From assembly GCA_017561105.1 (NCBI GenBank), contig JAFZDR010000207.1:1-7917 (forward strand): 7,917 nt of DNA, written 5' to 3'. This document shows, piece by piece, positions 1 through 7,371 of this stretch. A program made the translations under genes and the position numbers. The DNA comes from Alistipes sp. Lineage in GTDB: Bacteria > Bacteroidota > Bacteroidia > Bacteroidales > Rikenellaceae. Numbering within the stretch: position 1 is the first letter of the stretch; each line of letters starts with the position of its first letter. Under the pieces are notes generated by a model. That model saw nothing but the letters and a program-made list of their open reading frames with translations, was not told where the DNA came from and searched no databases.

Positions 1-1569
1 AACTCGCTCCGACTGCAAATGGCGACGCACAAGCGAACGATATATAGACTCCGATACCTCGATATCGCACTGCTCAACTATATTCTGCAGCTTTACGAGT
101 GCATCCGACACAACAGTCAGGAACTCTGCGCGATAACCGCCCTCCTCACCGGTTGGAGTTGCAACCGAAAGCTCGTCGATAACCGCCAATAGGTAATCCG
201 ACATATCTCGCCACCCCTCGGTCTTACGGAAGAGAACCTTCAGCAACGGAGTTGTCGCAATCATCGACTGCGGCACCTGGAAGATTCGGTGTTTCACTAT
301 CTCGCTGCGCAAATCGCCATATTGCGAGATTGAGATATCGGCAATATACGGATGGGTGAGCAACCCCTCAACATCGACATAGTAGAATGTAGGCTCGCCC
401 GATTTATCAACTCGGGAGTTCTTCTGCAGCGCCAATAAACGCTCCACAAAGGAGTATGTCAGGGTATTTCGCAGAGGATATCCCATAGTTACATTTATAC
501 CCGTCTTATTCTCCTCGTCCTCCTGCTCATCGGGCTCTTGCTTGAACTCCTCAGGCAGGGCATAGAGCAGCGGCATAAGCATATTCTCGTCGGTGAGCAC
601 CACTGCTGTATTTTTGTCGAGCACTCCGCCATTTTGCGATGCAATCTCCTCCAATATGCCGACAACAGATTGACACTGAGTAACATTAGACGAAGTAGAG
701 AGTACATTCACAGACTTTATCTTGCGGAAATTATCGTGCGACACACCGCTCTCCTCGCCGAACATGGCGAGGTTTTGACGAACGAACAATCCCGCCTCCT
801 GGAAGTTGTCGTTCATATAGTAGTTGTCGTAATCCCAATAGAACTCCGCATGGCAGCAGCGCTGCATATATTGCAAGAGCAACTGCTCGCACTTAGACAA
901 GGCATTGAAGCCTACAAAGACATATCGCGACTCGCTCGGAAGCTCAGCCAGTCCCTTATCAATACGCTCTACGGCCTCGCGATATATCATTCCGGTATAG
1001 CCGACGCCCAATGCTCGCAGATTAGAGCGGAACTCCTCGTATATAGCGCCAAGCGAACGCCATACGGTCAAGAACGAGCTCTTTGTTGCAGAACCTTCGA
1101 TAACGCCCTCCTTCTCGCCCGTAAGAGTACGCCAAAAGCGGTTTATCATCTCGATCTGTTCGGCTGAGAGGTAGCTCATATCAGCCTCTATATCCTTCAA
1201 ATCGCGGATATTGGCAAAGAGCTGCGCAGCATCGACCATATACTTGTCGAGCATATCGAAATCGGCAACAAGGACTTCGCCCCAATGGTAAAACTCCTCA
1301 AAGCTCTCTTTGTGATACTTGGAATAGACCTTATGCAACTCGGCAACAAGACGCAATCGGTCGGCTTTGCGCAAGCCCGAGAGCTGGCACATAAGTTCGT
1401 CTATAGAGATGTATGACGGCTCCCATAAAGGTCGCACTGCCACCCTCTTTAACGCCTCGGCAAAGAAGAGTCGGGCGCGTTTGGACGGCATAGCCAAAGT
1501 GAGCGACGAAACCTCATCGCCATACTTTTCGTACAATCTGCCTGCAACCTCCTCTATAAATGTTTTCAT
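1..1569 (-). CDS. addB: AddB-like PD-(D/E)XK nuclease family protein, C-terminal part beyond the left edge
   Basis: An uninterrupted 523-codon reading frame starts at the ATG at 1569-1567 and continues past base 1. I recognise it as the Bacteroidetes AddB-like subunit, partner of AddA in the helicase-nuclease that processes double-strand DNA ends for recombination. Visible family landmarks are LTLAMPSKRARLFF near residues 23-36, DFDMLDKY at 103-110, TGMIYRE near 192-198, FVGFNALS at 218-225, TAVVLTDE at 321-328 and NVTMGYPL at 359-366. The N-terminus has no Walker A motif, as in other Bacteroidetes AddB proteins, so ATPase function is expected only in AddA. Family members are usually about 950-1000 residues, so the C-terminal nuclease domain and any Fe-S cysteines lie outside the window. 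The start is 17 bp after the stop of the secreted-protein gene upstream, so the two are probably co-transcribed. No clear Shine-Dalgarno is present. The addA gene is nearby but divergent, which supports the call. Confidence 0.85.
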   Translation of the reverse strand, partial: MKTFIEEVAGRLYEKYGDEVSSLTLAMPSKRARLFFAEALKRVAVRPLWEPSYISIDELMCQLSGLRKADRLRLVAELHKVYSKYHKESFEEFYHWGEVLVADFDMLDKYMVDAAQLFANIRDLKDIEADMSYLSAEQIEMINRFWRTLTGEKEGVIEGSATKSSFLTVWRSLGAIYEEFRSNLRALGVGYTGMIYREAVERIDKGLAELPSESRYVFVGFNALSKCEQLLLQYMQRCCHAEFYWDYDNYYMNDNFQEAGLFVRQNLAMFGEESGVSHDNFRKIKSVNVLSTSSNVTQCQSVVGILEEIASQNGGVLDKNTAVVLTDENMLMPLLYALPEEFKQEPDEQEDEENKTGINVTMGYPLRNTLTYSFVERLLALQKNSRVDKSGEPTFYYVDVEGLLTHPYIADISISQYGDLRSEIVKHRIFQVPQSMIATTPLLKVLFRKTEGWRDMSDYLLAVIDELSVATPTGEEGGYRAEFLTVVSDALVKLQNIVEQCDIEVSESIYRSLVRRHLQSERV

Positions 1570-1586
1570 AGAGTGTACGGAATAGC

Positions 1587-2327
1587 TTAGTTTACATTGA
1601 TGATATCGCCACCGAAGATCATACTATGGTCGCGGAAGATAGTAGGAGTACCCTTGTAGATAAGTTTCGCACCTGTAGAGGTGGTGCACTCCAATCGCTC
1701 CGAAACAACCATACGCAACTCTGCCGTGTGCGAGATATCGACCGTAGACGCCACGGTCGAGAAGCTGCTTGCATCAACCTTGGCAGTTGATACTCTCATT
1801 GTGAGATATTTGGTTTCGCCCTTTAGAGTAAGGCGGCTTGGTCCGGTACACTCAGCCACGACATCGACCGCAGTTAAGCCCATCGACACAGTGGCACCAC
1901 TCGACACCGAGAGGTCGAACATCTTGCTCTCGACATCATCCTCGAACTCCACCTGAGCACGCGAAATCTTCACCTCCTTAAGCGATTTGTAGTAAATCGT
2001 AACCTCTGTTACCGAGAGACGCTTAGGATCTACCCTCTCACTCACTGTGAGTACGCCGTTTCTATCGAGCTCGAACTTAAACTTCGATGTTACATTACCC
2101 TTGGTATCGTAGGTAATTCTCAACTCGTCGTTTGTAGGTACTCTCTTCATAACCACATTCATAGGGCCGTCGATCTTTACACCGGTAAATGGCTGGAGCC
2201 AATCGGTCTTAGGCATCGACACTATCTGCTCGGTAGCACCCTCCGTAGTGGGTGTTGTCGCCAATACTTGCGCCGAAGATACGAACGCAACCATTGCGAA
2301 TATGGAGAGAATTATAAGTCGTTTCAT
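1587..2327 (-). CDS. Secreted GIN-domain (DUF2807-type) beta-helix protein
   Basis: This complete 246-residue protein begins with a classical signal peptide: MKRL, a hydrophobic core at residues 4-16, and a probable cleavage after Ala19 in VSSA-Q. There is no lipobox cysteine at that site, so it should be a soluble periplasmic or secreted protein, not a lipoprotein. Residues about 42-230 resemble the GIN-domain/DUF2807 family of Bacteroidetes: a WLQPFTGVKIDGPMNV opening, then short strands with small-residue turns of the type S/T-x-A/G-x (SGAT near 143, TGPS near 161, STAK near 180, HTAE near 200, STGA near 217). This pattern fits a right-handed parallel beta-helix. No catalytic motif is seen and the molecular function of the family is unknown. 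It is the first gene of the minus-strand transcript and precedes addB by 17 bp. Its start faces addA across the divergent promoter region. The link with DNA repair is positional only. Confidence 0.75.
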   Translation of the reverse strand: MKRLIILSIFAMVAFVSSAQVLATTPTTEGATEQIVSMPKTDWLQPFTGVKIDGPMNVVMKRVPTNDELRITYDTKGNVTSKFKFELDRNGVLTVSERVDPKRLSVTEVTIYYKSLKEVKISRAQVEFEDDVESKMFDLSVSSGATVSMGLTAVDVVAECTGPSRLTLKGETKYLTMRVSTAKVDASSFSTVASTVDISHTAELRMVVSERLECTTSTGAKLIYKGTPTIFRDHSMIFGGDIINVN

Positions 2328-2351
2328 AGTTTAGTTCCAATGTTTGAGGAT

Positions 2352-2384
2352 GCAAGTTACAACTTTTTTTTGATAAATAGCCAA
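2352..2384 (-). promoter_or_regulatory. Candidate promoter for the GIN-domain gene and addB
   Basis: Read on the minus strand, a TTG-type -33 element (TTGG, plus-strand 2381-2384) is followed after about 21-22 bases by TAACTTGC (plus-strand 2352-2359). This resembles the Bacteroidetes -7 element TAnnTTTG with one base less in the T run. The distance to the ATG at 2327 is about 25 bases, a sensible 5' leader. Spacing and composition fit the sigma-ABfr type of promoter, but the -7 match is imperfect. Confidence 0.4.
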
Positions 2385-2395
2385 TTTTCTAATTA

Positions 2396-2411
2396 TAATT
2401 TAGTAACTTTA
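2396..2411 (+). promoter_or_regulatory. addA: Candidate -7 elements for addA
   Basis: Two overlapping-neighbour candidates lie ahead of the addA ATG at 2432. TAATTTAG (2396-2403) differs from TAnnTTTG at one base and has TTTG at 2369-2372, 23 bases upstream. TAACTTTA (2404-2411) also differs at one base but lacks a clear -33 partner at normal spacing. Either gives a short leader of roughly 15-25 bases. The sequence does not decide between them. Confidence 0.35.
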
Positions 2412-2431
2412 CAAAAATTTCTAAAACATCG

Positions 2432-5400
2432 ATGTCGAGCAAGGGTAATAATAGAGCTGTGATTGTTCCGGCGAGTGCCGGTTCGGGCAAAACTTATCGC
2501 ATCGCTCACGAATACATCTTTGATGTACTGCGCGACCGTTACGACGAGAATGGCAACGCCTATTTCGACCGTTCGTTCTACAAGCGCATACTCGCCGTAA
2601 CCTTCACCAACAAGGCTACCGAGGAGATGAAATCCCGCATTTTGGAGGAGATTCACCTCCTGGCATCGGGTGGGGAGAGCGCCCATCTTGCCGACCTTAT
2701 GCGCGAAACATCGCTCGATGAGGCTACCCTGCGCAAGCGTGCAAAAATCGTGCGTTCGCTTATTCTGCACGACTACTCGCACTTTACAGTGCTGACAAAC
2801 GACACCTTCTTCCAGCGCATTCTGCGTGCATTTGTTCGCGAATTGGGCATCGATATGAGCTTTTCAACCGAGTTGGATACAGCACCCGTGCTCACCAAGA
2901 GTGTCGATTCGTTAATCGCCGGCATAACCGATAATGCCGAGCTACGCAAATGGCTCGAGGAACTGACTGCCGAACGCATCAGCGATGGCGAACGCTGGGA
3001 TATCCGCAGCGCGATAAGCTCGTTGGCGGGAGAGTTATTCAAGGAGTCCACTCGCGATATTATCAACAAATGCAAGGATAAAGAGTCGCTGTCGAAGAGT
3101 ATTCGCAGCTTCTCAGCCGTTGTAAACGAACGCCGCAAGGAGTTTATGGCCAAGGGTTCACTTGCAGTCGAAAAAATCATATCGCAGGGGTATTCGCACG
3201 ACGATTTTAAGCTGAAATTCACAAAGATATTCGAGAAGGTTGCCACCGGTACGCTCGAGAAGTTCACCGATGCAAACCTCAAGCACCTGACCGACTCCCC
3301 CAAGGAGTGGTTTAACAAGGGCAAGGATACTCCCGGATTGCTCGCACTTGCCGAGGAGTTACAGCTGCTCTTTGTCGAGATATACAACGACTACCTAAAT
3401 CTCAAGACCGTAGAGAATACTCTGCGCATACTGTCGCGCAACTTCCGAGGTTTTGCCCTTCTGCACGACCTGCAGGAGAAGGTTGAGGATATCTGCCGCG
3501 AAGAGAATTCGATGCTTCTCTCCGAAACAAAACACGCCATTGCGGGCTTTATATCGGAGTCGGATGCCCCATTCATCTACGAGAAGGTAGGCAACTACTT
3601 CGATAAGTTTATGATTGACGAGTTCCAGGATACTTCGGCCAAGGAGTGGAAGAACTTTCTGCCGCTGCTACGCAATGCTATGGCACAATCGACCGACACA
3701 TCGGTACTTATTGTGGGCGATGTAAAGCAGTCGATATATCGCTGGCGTGGTGGCGATTGGCGCATATTGGGAGGAGAAATAGAACAAGATCTTGCCGAAA
3801 GCGAGCGTGTGCCACTGAAAAACAACTGGCGCAGTCTGCCAAACATTGTCGAGTTCAACAACTCGCTATTCACCGAGGTTATCACGCGCGAGAATGAGCG
3901 TCTGAACGGCATGCTCGACGAGGCCGATAGCGCACAACGCATATCGCAAGAGTGCAAAACCGAACTTTACGGCACACTCGAACGCGCCTACTCCGAGCAT
4001 GAACAGACACCTCGCCGCAAACACACCAATAGCGGTCACATATCGCTGATTGCGCCCCTCGAAGGCGAAGAGGAGCTTATCGGTGAGAGCGGTATGCCAC
4101 TCTATATCGAACGAATAAAAGAGGTGTTGGAGCAGGGATTTCAACCTCGCGACATCACCATTCTTGTGCGCAAGAATAGCGAAGGTATGGAGATAGCTGA
4201 AGAGCTGCTCTATTACCGCCACCGTTTCCCCGAGGAGTTATGGTTTGAAATCACCACCGAGGAGGCCTTGAGCCTGGCATCGTCGCCGGCCGTAAAACTC
4301 ATTATTGCAGTGATGCGCCTTGCCATAAATCGCAACGACACAACTTCGTTAGTGCTTTACAACCATCTGCACAACGACGATAAATTCGGCACTCAGCTCA
4401 GCGATGAGGATAACGCCTTCCTCGACACCATTCGCACGATGTCGCCCGAGGATGCATTCGAGAATATAGCAATCCGTTATGCCGACGATTTGGAGGGTCA
4501 AACCGCCTATGTGCTTGCTCTGCACGAACAGATTGTTCGTTTCTCGTCGGGCAAGGTTGCCGACCTGTCGCTCTTTGAGCGATGGTGGCGAGAGAAGGGT
4601 GCAAGCCTCTCTGTGCGAGTAGAGAAGAGTAAACGAGCCATTGAAATTCTCACTATACACAAGGCTAAAGGCTTGGAGAACAAGGTAGTTATCATGCCTC
4701 GTTGTTCGTGGGCATTGGAGCCACTCGACTCGAGCGGTTACATCTCGAATATCGTATGGTCGAAGCCCGCCAAAAATGACTATATCGGCGATATCGGTTT
4801 CTTCCCCGTATCGTTCAATCGCGCAGTTGGTGACTCGTTATTTGCCGACGGCTACTTCCGCGAGATGGTCTATACCTGTGTGGATGCATTGAACATGCTC
4901 TATGTTGCCACCACTCGAGCCAAAGAGCAGTTGCACCTCTTCATCCCGAACAAAAAACGAGGCAATACTATTGCATCGCTCCTGCTCGATATCTATGGAG
5001 AGAAGATGCAGAGCTCCGCAAACGAGAAGTTCCGCCACTACGAAATAGGCACATTCGATAAGCCTGAGCCTGACACCAAGGGTGAGGAGCAGAATGCCAC
5101 AGTCCTAATCAAAGAGCACTCGGCAACGCCGTTGATGCTTAAGCTCAAGACGACATCTTCGCGCTACTTCTCGGATGAGGAGGAGGCTAAACTCACACCT
5201 CGCAGCATGGGTATCAGACTGCACAGAGCATTCGAGGGTGCAACAACCCGCGAGGAGATTTTCGAGCGACTCAACGAGATGGTCATAAATGGAGAACTCA
5301 ACCACGATGAAACCGAGGTATTGAAGAGCAAAATATCTGAAACACTTGACAATAGCATCGCCGGAGAGTGGTTCAATGGCAGCTGGGAACAGCTCTATCG

Positions 5401-5626
5401 CGAGCGTACCATCATAGGTTCTAAGCTCAACTCACTAAAGCGTCCCGACCGAGTGATGACGCAAGGCCGACGAGCCGTGGTTATCGATTACAAGTTCGGA
5501 CACGAGAAGAGGGAGCACCTTCTGCAAATCGGCGAATATATGAGTGTTTTGCGCGATATGGGCTACTCGACAATGGGTTATGTCTGGTATGTTCCGACCG
5601 GAAAGATTGTCGAAATTGAGAAGTAG
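2432..5626 (+). CDS. addA: AddA-like ATP-dependent helicase/nuclease (UvrD-type helicase with C-terminal RecB-family nuclease)
   Basis: This complete 1064-residue protein is the motor and nuclease subunit of an AddAB/RecBCD-type enzyme, which unwinds and degrades DNA from double-strand ends to prepare them for RecA. All superfamily-1A helicase motifs are present: Walker A ASAGSGKT at 14-21, motif Ia LAVTFTNKA at 54-62, Walker B DEFQDT at 396-401, motif III VGDVKQSIYRWRGG at 428-441, motif IV NNWRS at 464-468, motif V TIHKAKGLE at 741-749 and motif VI LYVATTRAK at 823-831. The C-terminus carries a PD-(D/E)XK nuclease of the RecB family: His931 in RLHRAFE, Asp1006 in RPDRV, and Asp1019 and Lys1021 in IDYK, followed by a QIGEY helix. 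The nuclease therefore looks intact. Length matches Bacteroidetes AddA-like proteins. The Walker A so close to the N-terminus fixes the ATG at 2432. It is transcribed divergently from its presumed partner addB. Confidence 0.9.
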   Translation: MSSKGNNRAVIVPASAGSGKTYRIAHEYIFDVLRDRYDENGNAYFDRSFYKRILAVTFTNKATEEMKSRILEEIHLLASGGESAHLADLMRETSLDEATLRKRAKIVRSLILHDYSHFTVLTNDTFFQRILRAFVRELGIDMSFSTELDTAPVLTKSVDSLIAGITDNAELRKWLEELTAERISDGERWDIRSAISSLAGELFKESTRDIINKCKDKESLSKSIRSFSAVVNERRKEFMAKGSLAVEKIISQGYSHDDFKLKFTKIFEKVATGTLEKFTDANLKHLTDSPKEWFNKGKDTPGLLALAEELQLLFVEIYNDYLNLKTVENTLRILSRNFRGFALLHDLQEKVEDICREENSMLLSETKHAIAGFISESDAPFIYEKVGNYFDKFMIDEFQDTSAKEWKNFLPLLRNAMAQSTDTSVLIVGDVKQSIYRWRGGDWRILGGEIEQDLAESERVPLKNNWRSLPNIVEFNNSLFTEVITRENERLNGMLDEADSAQRISQECKTELYGTLERAYSEHEQTPRRKHTNSGHISLIAPLEGEEELIGESGMPLYIERIKEVLEQGFQPRDITILVRKNSEGMEIAEELLYYRHRFPEELWFEITTEEALSLASSPAVKLIIAVMRLAINRNDTTSLVLYNHLHNDDKFGTQLSDEDNAFLDTIRTMSPEDAFENIAIRYADDLEGQTAYVLALHEQIVRFSSGKVADLSLFERWWREKGASLSVRVEKSKRAIEILTIHKAKGLENKVVIMPRCSWALEPLDSSGYISNIVWSKPAKNDYIGDIGFFPVSFNRAVGDSLFADGYFREMVYTCVDALNMLYVATTRAKEQLHLFIPNKKRGNTIASLLLDIYGEKMQSSANEKFRHYEIGTFDKPEPDTKGEEQNATVLIKEHSATPLMLKLKTTSSRYFSDEEEAKLTPRSMGIRLHRAFEGATTREEIFERLNEMVINGELNHDETEVLKSKISETLDNSIAGEWFNGSWEQLYRERTIIGSKLNSLKRPDRVMTQGRRAVVIDYKFGHEKREHLLQIGEYMSVLRDMGYSTMGYVWYVPTGKIVEIEK

Positions 5627-5628
5627 GG

Positions 5629-5659
5629 TTGCGTATTTGGCTATTTAATACTATATTTG
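5629..5659 (+). promoter_or_regulatory. Bacteroidetes-type promoter for the ABC exporter operon
   Basis: In the 37-bp gap after addA, TTG at 5629-5631 is followed after 20 bases by TATATTTG at 5652-5659, a perfect match to the -7 consensus TAnnTTTG at ideal spacing. The -7 box ends only four bases before the ATG at 5664, so transcription should begin at or within a few bases of the start codon. A second TTTG (5636-5639) is too close to be the -33 element. The sequence just before the ATG is TGTAGG, which gives little room for a ribosome-binding site. Confidence 0.6.
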
Positions 5660-5663
5660 TAGG

Positions 5664-7367
5664 ATGAATCTGAGAATTTTGGATATAATACCGAAGAGTT
5701 TTCGTGCCAAAGGGGTGTGGGTCAGCCTCACAATCTTCGTACGAGCGTTGCTGAATTTTGTAGGTTTGGCAGCGTTGTTGCCGATGTTATATCTTATTCT
5801 CGATGCTGAGAGCATCCACTCAAACGCCTCTCTGCACACTATCTACGAGGCGTTCAACTTCTCGTCGGAGAGCCAGTTTGCCATTGCCGTAGCTGTGGCA
5901 GTGGTACTCTTTATCGTGATTAAGAACTTAATCAACCTCCTACTCTACCGCGTTGAGCGCGACTATATCTACGCACTCTATCGCACACTCTCTCGCAACC
6001 TCTTTGTAAGCTACTTTGGCCAGGGATTGCAGTTTGTGAAGGGCGAAAATTCGGCGGTACTCTCGCGCAATGTGAATGTGGTATGCTACACCTTTATCAC
6101 TGGTGTATTGCGACCATTGGCAACCCTCGCAAGCGAGGTTATACTACTATTGATGATATTTGTGTCGATTGCGATATACTCACCTCTCGGTGCGGCACTT
6201 GCCGTGGCGGTATTCATCCCCGTAGCACTGCTCTACTTCGCAATCATGCGTTACCGACTCGACCTCTACGGAAATGTCGAAAACGAGGCCCAGCGTCGCA
6301 AATATCGCGATGTTATAGAGAGCTTCAGAGGTTATGCCGACATAGAGATCAACAACGCCTTCGGGCACCGACTTTCGCTATTCGATCGCGAGCTTGACAC
6401 CATTGTCAAGGTTGGTCGCAAGAGCGCTACAATATCTATGTTGCCACAAAACCTCACCGAAACGGGCTTGGCGCTCGGAATGGCGGTTCTGCTTGCACTT
6501 GGCACAAGCATGGGTGGCGCCGATATGAAGATGCTCTTTGGTGTCTTTGCCGTGGCAGGTCTGCGACTTCTCCCTTCGGCGCGCAATATAATGGGTGCAT
6601 GGAGCTCGTTGCGTTACAACCGCTACACAATCGACATTCTCGACAAGGCCGACGATGTCAAGGCCGAGCTTAAAGAGGCTTCTTCGGAAAGACTATCATT
6701 TAATGATAAGATCGAGTTGCGTAATCTCTCGTTCCGTTTCGACAACGGCACACACGAGACCCTGCACAACCTCTCGCTCACTATCGCCAAGGGCGAAAAG
6801 GTGGGTATAAATGGTGAATCGGGTGCGGGAAAGACTACCCTGCTCAACATTCTGCTCGGACTCTACTCCCCTACTGAAGGGGGTCTGTATGTCGATGGCA
6901 AACAGCTCTGCGGCGAGGAGTTGCGCAAGTGGCAAAACAGCATCGGTTATGTATCGCAGAGCACCTTCCTTACCGACAGTACAATACTCTCGAATATCGC
7001 ACTTGGTTGCGACGAGAAGGATATAGATATGGCTCAGGTTGAGCAATGTATCGAGGCTGCATCGCTTAGCGAGTTCGTGGCATCGTTGCCGAATGGTATT
7101 CACACCCGCATTGGCGAGTGTGGCGCACTCCTTTCGGGCGGTCAGCGACAGCGCATAGGCATAGCTCGTGCACTCTACAAGCAGGCCGACATCCTCTTCT
7201 TCGACGAGGCGACATCGTCGCTTGACAACGCTACGGAGCAGAGTATAAATAGCGCTATCGAGCGCCTATCCTCCTCGAATTCGGAGCTTACAATAGTGGT
7301 CGTAGCCCATCGCGACAGCTCGCTCGGCTACTGCGACCGCATTATAACACTCGAAAAAACGAACTAA
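5664..7367 (+). CDS. ABC exporter half-transporter (fused permease and ATPase)
   Basis: This complete 567-residue inner-membrane protein has the MsbA/MdlB-like exporter layout: an N-terminal membrane domain, then one ATPase domain, working as a dimer. Hydrophobic segments are visible near residues 18-47, 72-94, 143-172, 174-195, 264-281 and 290-303. The ATPase domain starts near 350 and has every key element: Walker A GESGAGKT (384-391), Q-loop Gln432 in YVSQ, signature LSGGQ (490-494), Walker B ILFFDE (510-515) with catalytic Glu515, D-loop SSLD (518-521) and the H-loop His549 in VAHR. It is therefore expected to hydrolyse ATP. There is no N-terminal peptidase C39 domain, so it would not cleave a leader peptide itself. 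Substrate cannot be read from the sequence; lipids, oligosaccharides, drugs and peptides are all possible for the family. An HprK-related gene begins four bases after its stop, which indicates one transcript. It probably has its own promoter directly after addA. Confidence 0.9.
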   Translation: MNLRILDIIPKSFRAKGVWVSLTIFVRALLNFVGLAALLPMLYLILDAESIHSNASLHTIYEAFNFSSESQFAIAVAVAVVLFIVIKNLINLLLYRVERDYIYALYRTLSRNLFVSYFGQGLQFVKGENSAVLSRNVNVVCYTFITGVLRPLATLASEVILLLMIFVSIAIYSPLGAALAVAVFIPVALLYFAIMRYRLDLYGNVENEAQRRKYRDVIESFRGYADIEINNAFGHRLSLFDRELDTIVKVGRKSATISMLPQNLTETGLALGMAVLLALGTSMGGADMKMLFGVFAVAGLRLLPSARNIMGAWSSLRYNRYTIDILDKADDVKAELKEASSERLSFNDKIELRNLSFRFDNGTHETLHNLSLTIAKGEKVGINGESGAGKTTLLNILLGLYSPTEGGLYVDGKQLCGEELRKWQNSIGYVSQSTFLTDSTILSNIALGCDEKDIDMAQVEQCIEAASLSEFVASLPNGIHTRIGECGALLSGGQRQRIGIARALYKQADILFFDEATSSLDNATEQSINSAIERLSSSNSELTIVVVAHRDSSLGYCDRIITLEKTN

Positions 7368-7371
7368 CAAT

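Larger units (their letters stand above)
2328..2431. promoter_or_regulatory. Divergent intergenic promoter region between the GIN-domain gene and addA
   Basis: This AT-rich 104-bp gap separates two divergent starts (ATG at 2327 on the minus strand, ATG at 2432 on the plus strand), so it must hold the 5' signals for both. It contains a run of eight T at 2364-2371 and the AT-rich stretch AATTATAATTTAG at 2391-2403. No strong inverted repeat resembling an operator or terminator was seen. Candidate promoter elements for each direction are listed separately. Confidence 0.7.

Noticed and set aside
538..1167. Plus-strand open frame of 209 codons
   Set aside because: It lies wholly antisense inside the AddB-like frame, which carries clear family motifs; its own translation shows no recognisable domain.
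1681..1956. Plus-strand open frame of 91 codons opposite the GIN-domain gene
   Set aside because: It is antisense to a gene with a signal peptide and domain pattern; no family resemblance or independent promoter was seen.
2364..2371. Run of eight T as a possible intrinsic terminator
   Set aside because: No GC-rich hairpin precedes it on either strand, and it lies between two divergent starts where no transcript should end.
2773..3387. Minus-strand open frame of 204 codons
   Set aside because: It is the serine-rich antisense shadow of addA, a usual by-product of this codon use; the plus-strand frame has all the helicase motifs.
5636..5639. TTTG as the -33 element of the exporter promoter
   Set aside because: It is only 12 bases from the -7 box, too short for this promoter class; TTG at 5629-5631 gives the proper 20-base spacing.
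5627..5663. Terminator between addA and the ABC exporter
   Set aside because: The gap is only 37 bp and has no stem-loop followed by a T run; it is better explained as a promoter, and read-through from addA remains possible.
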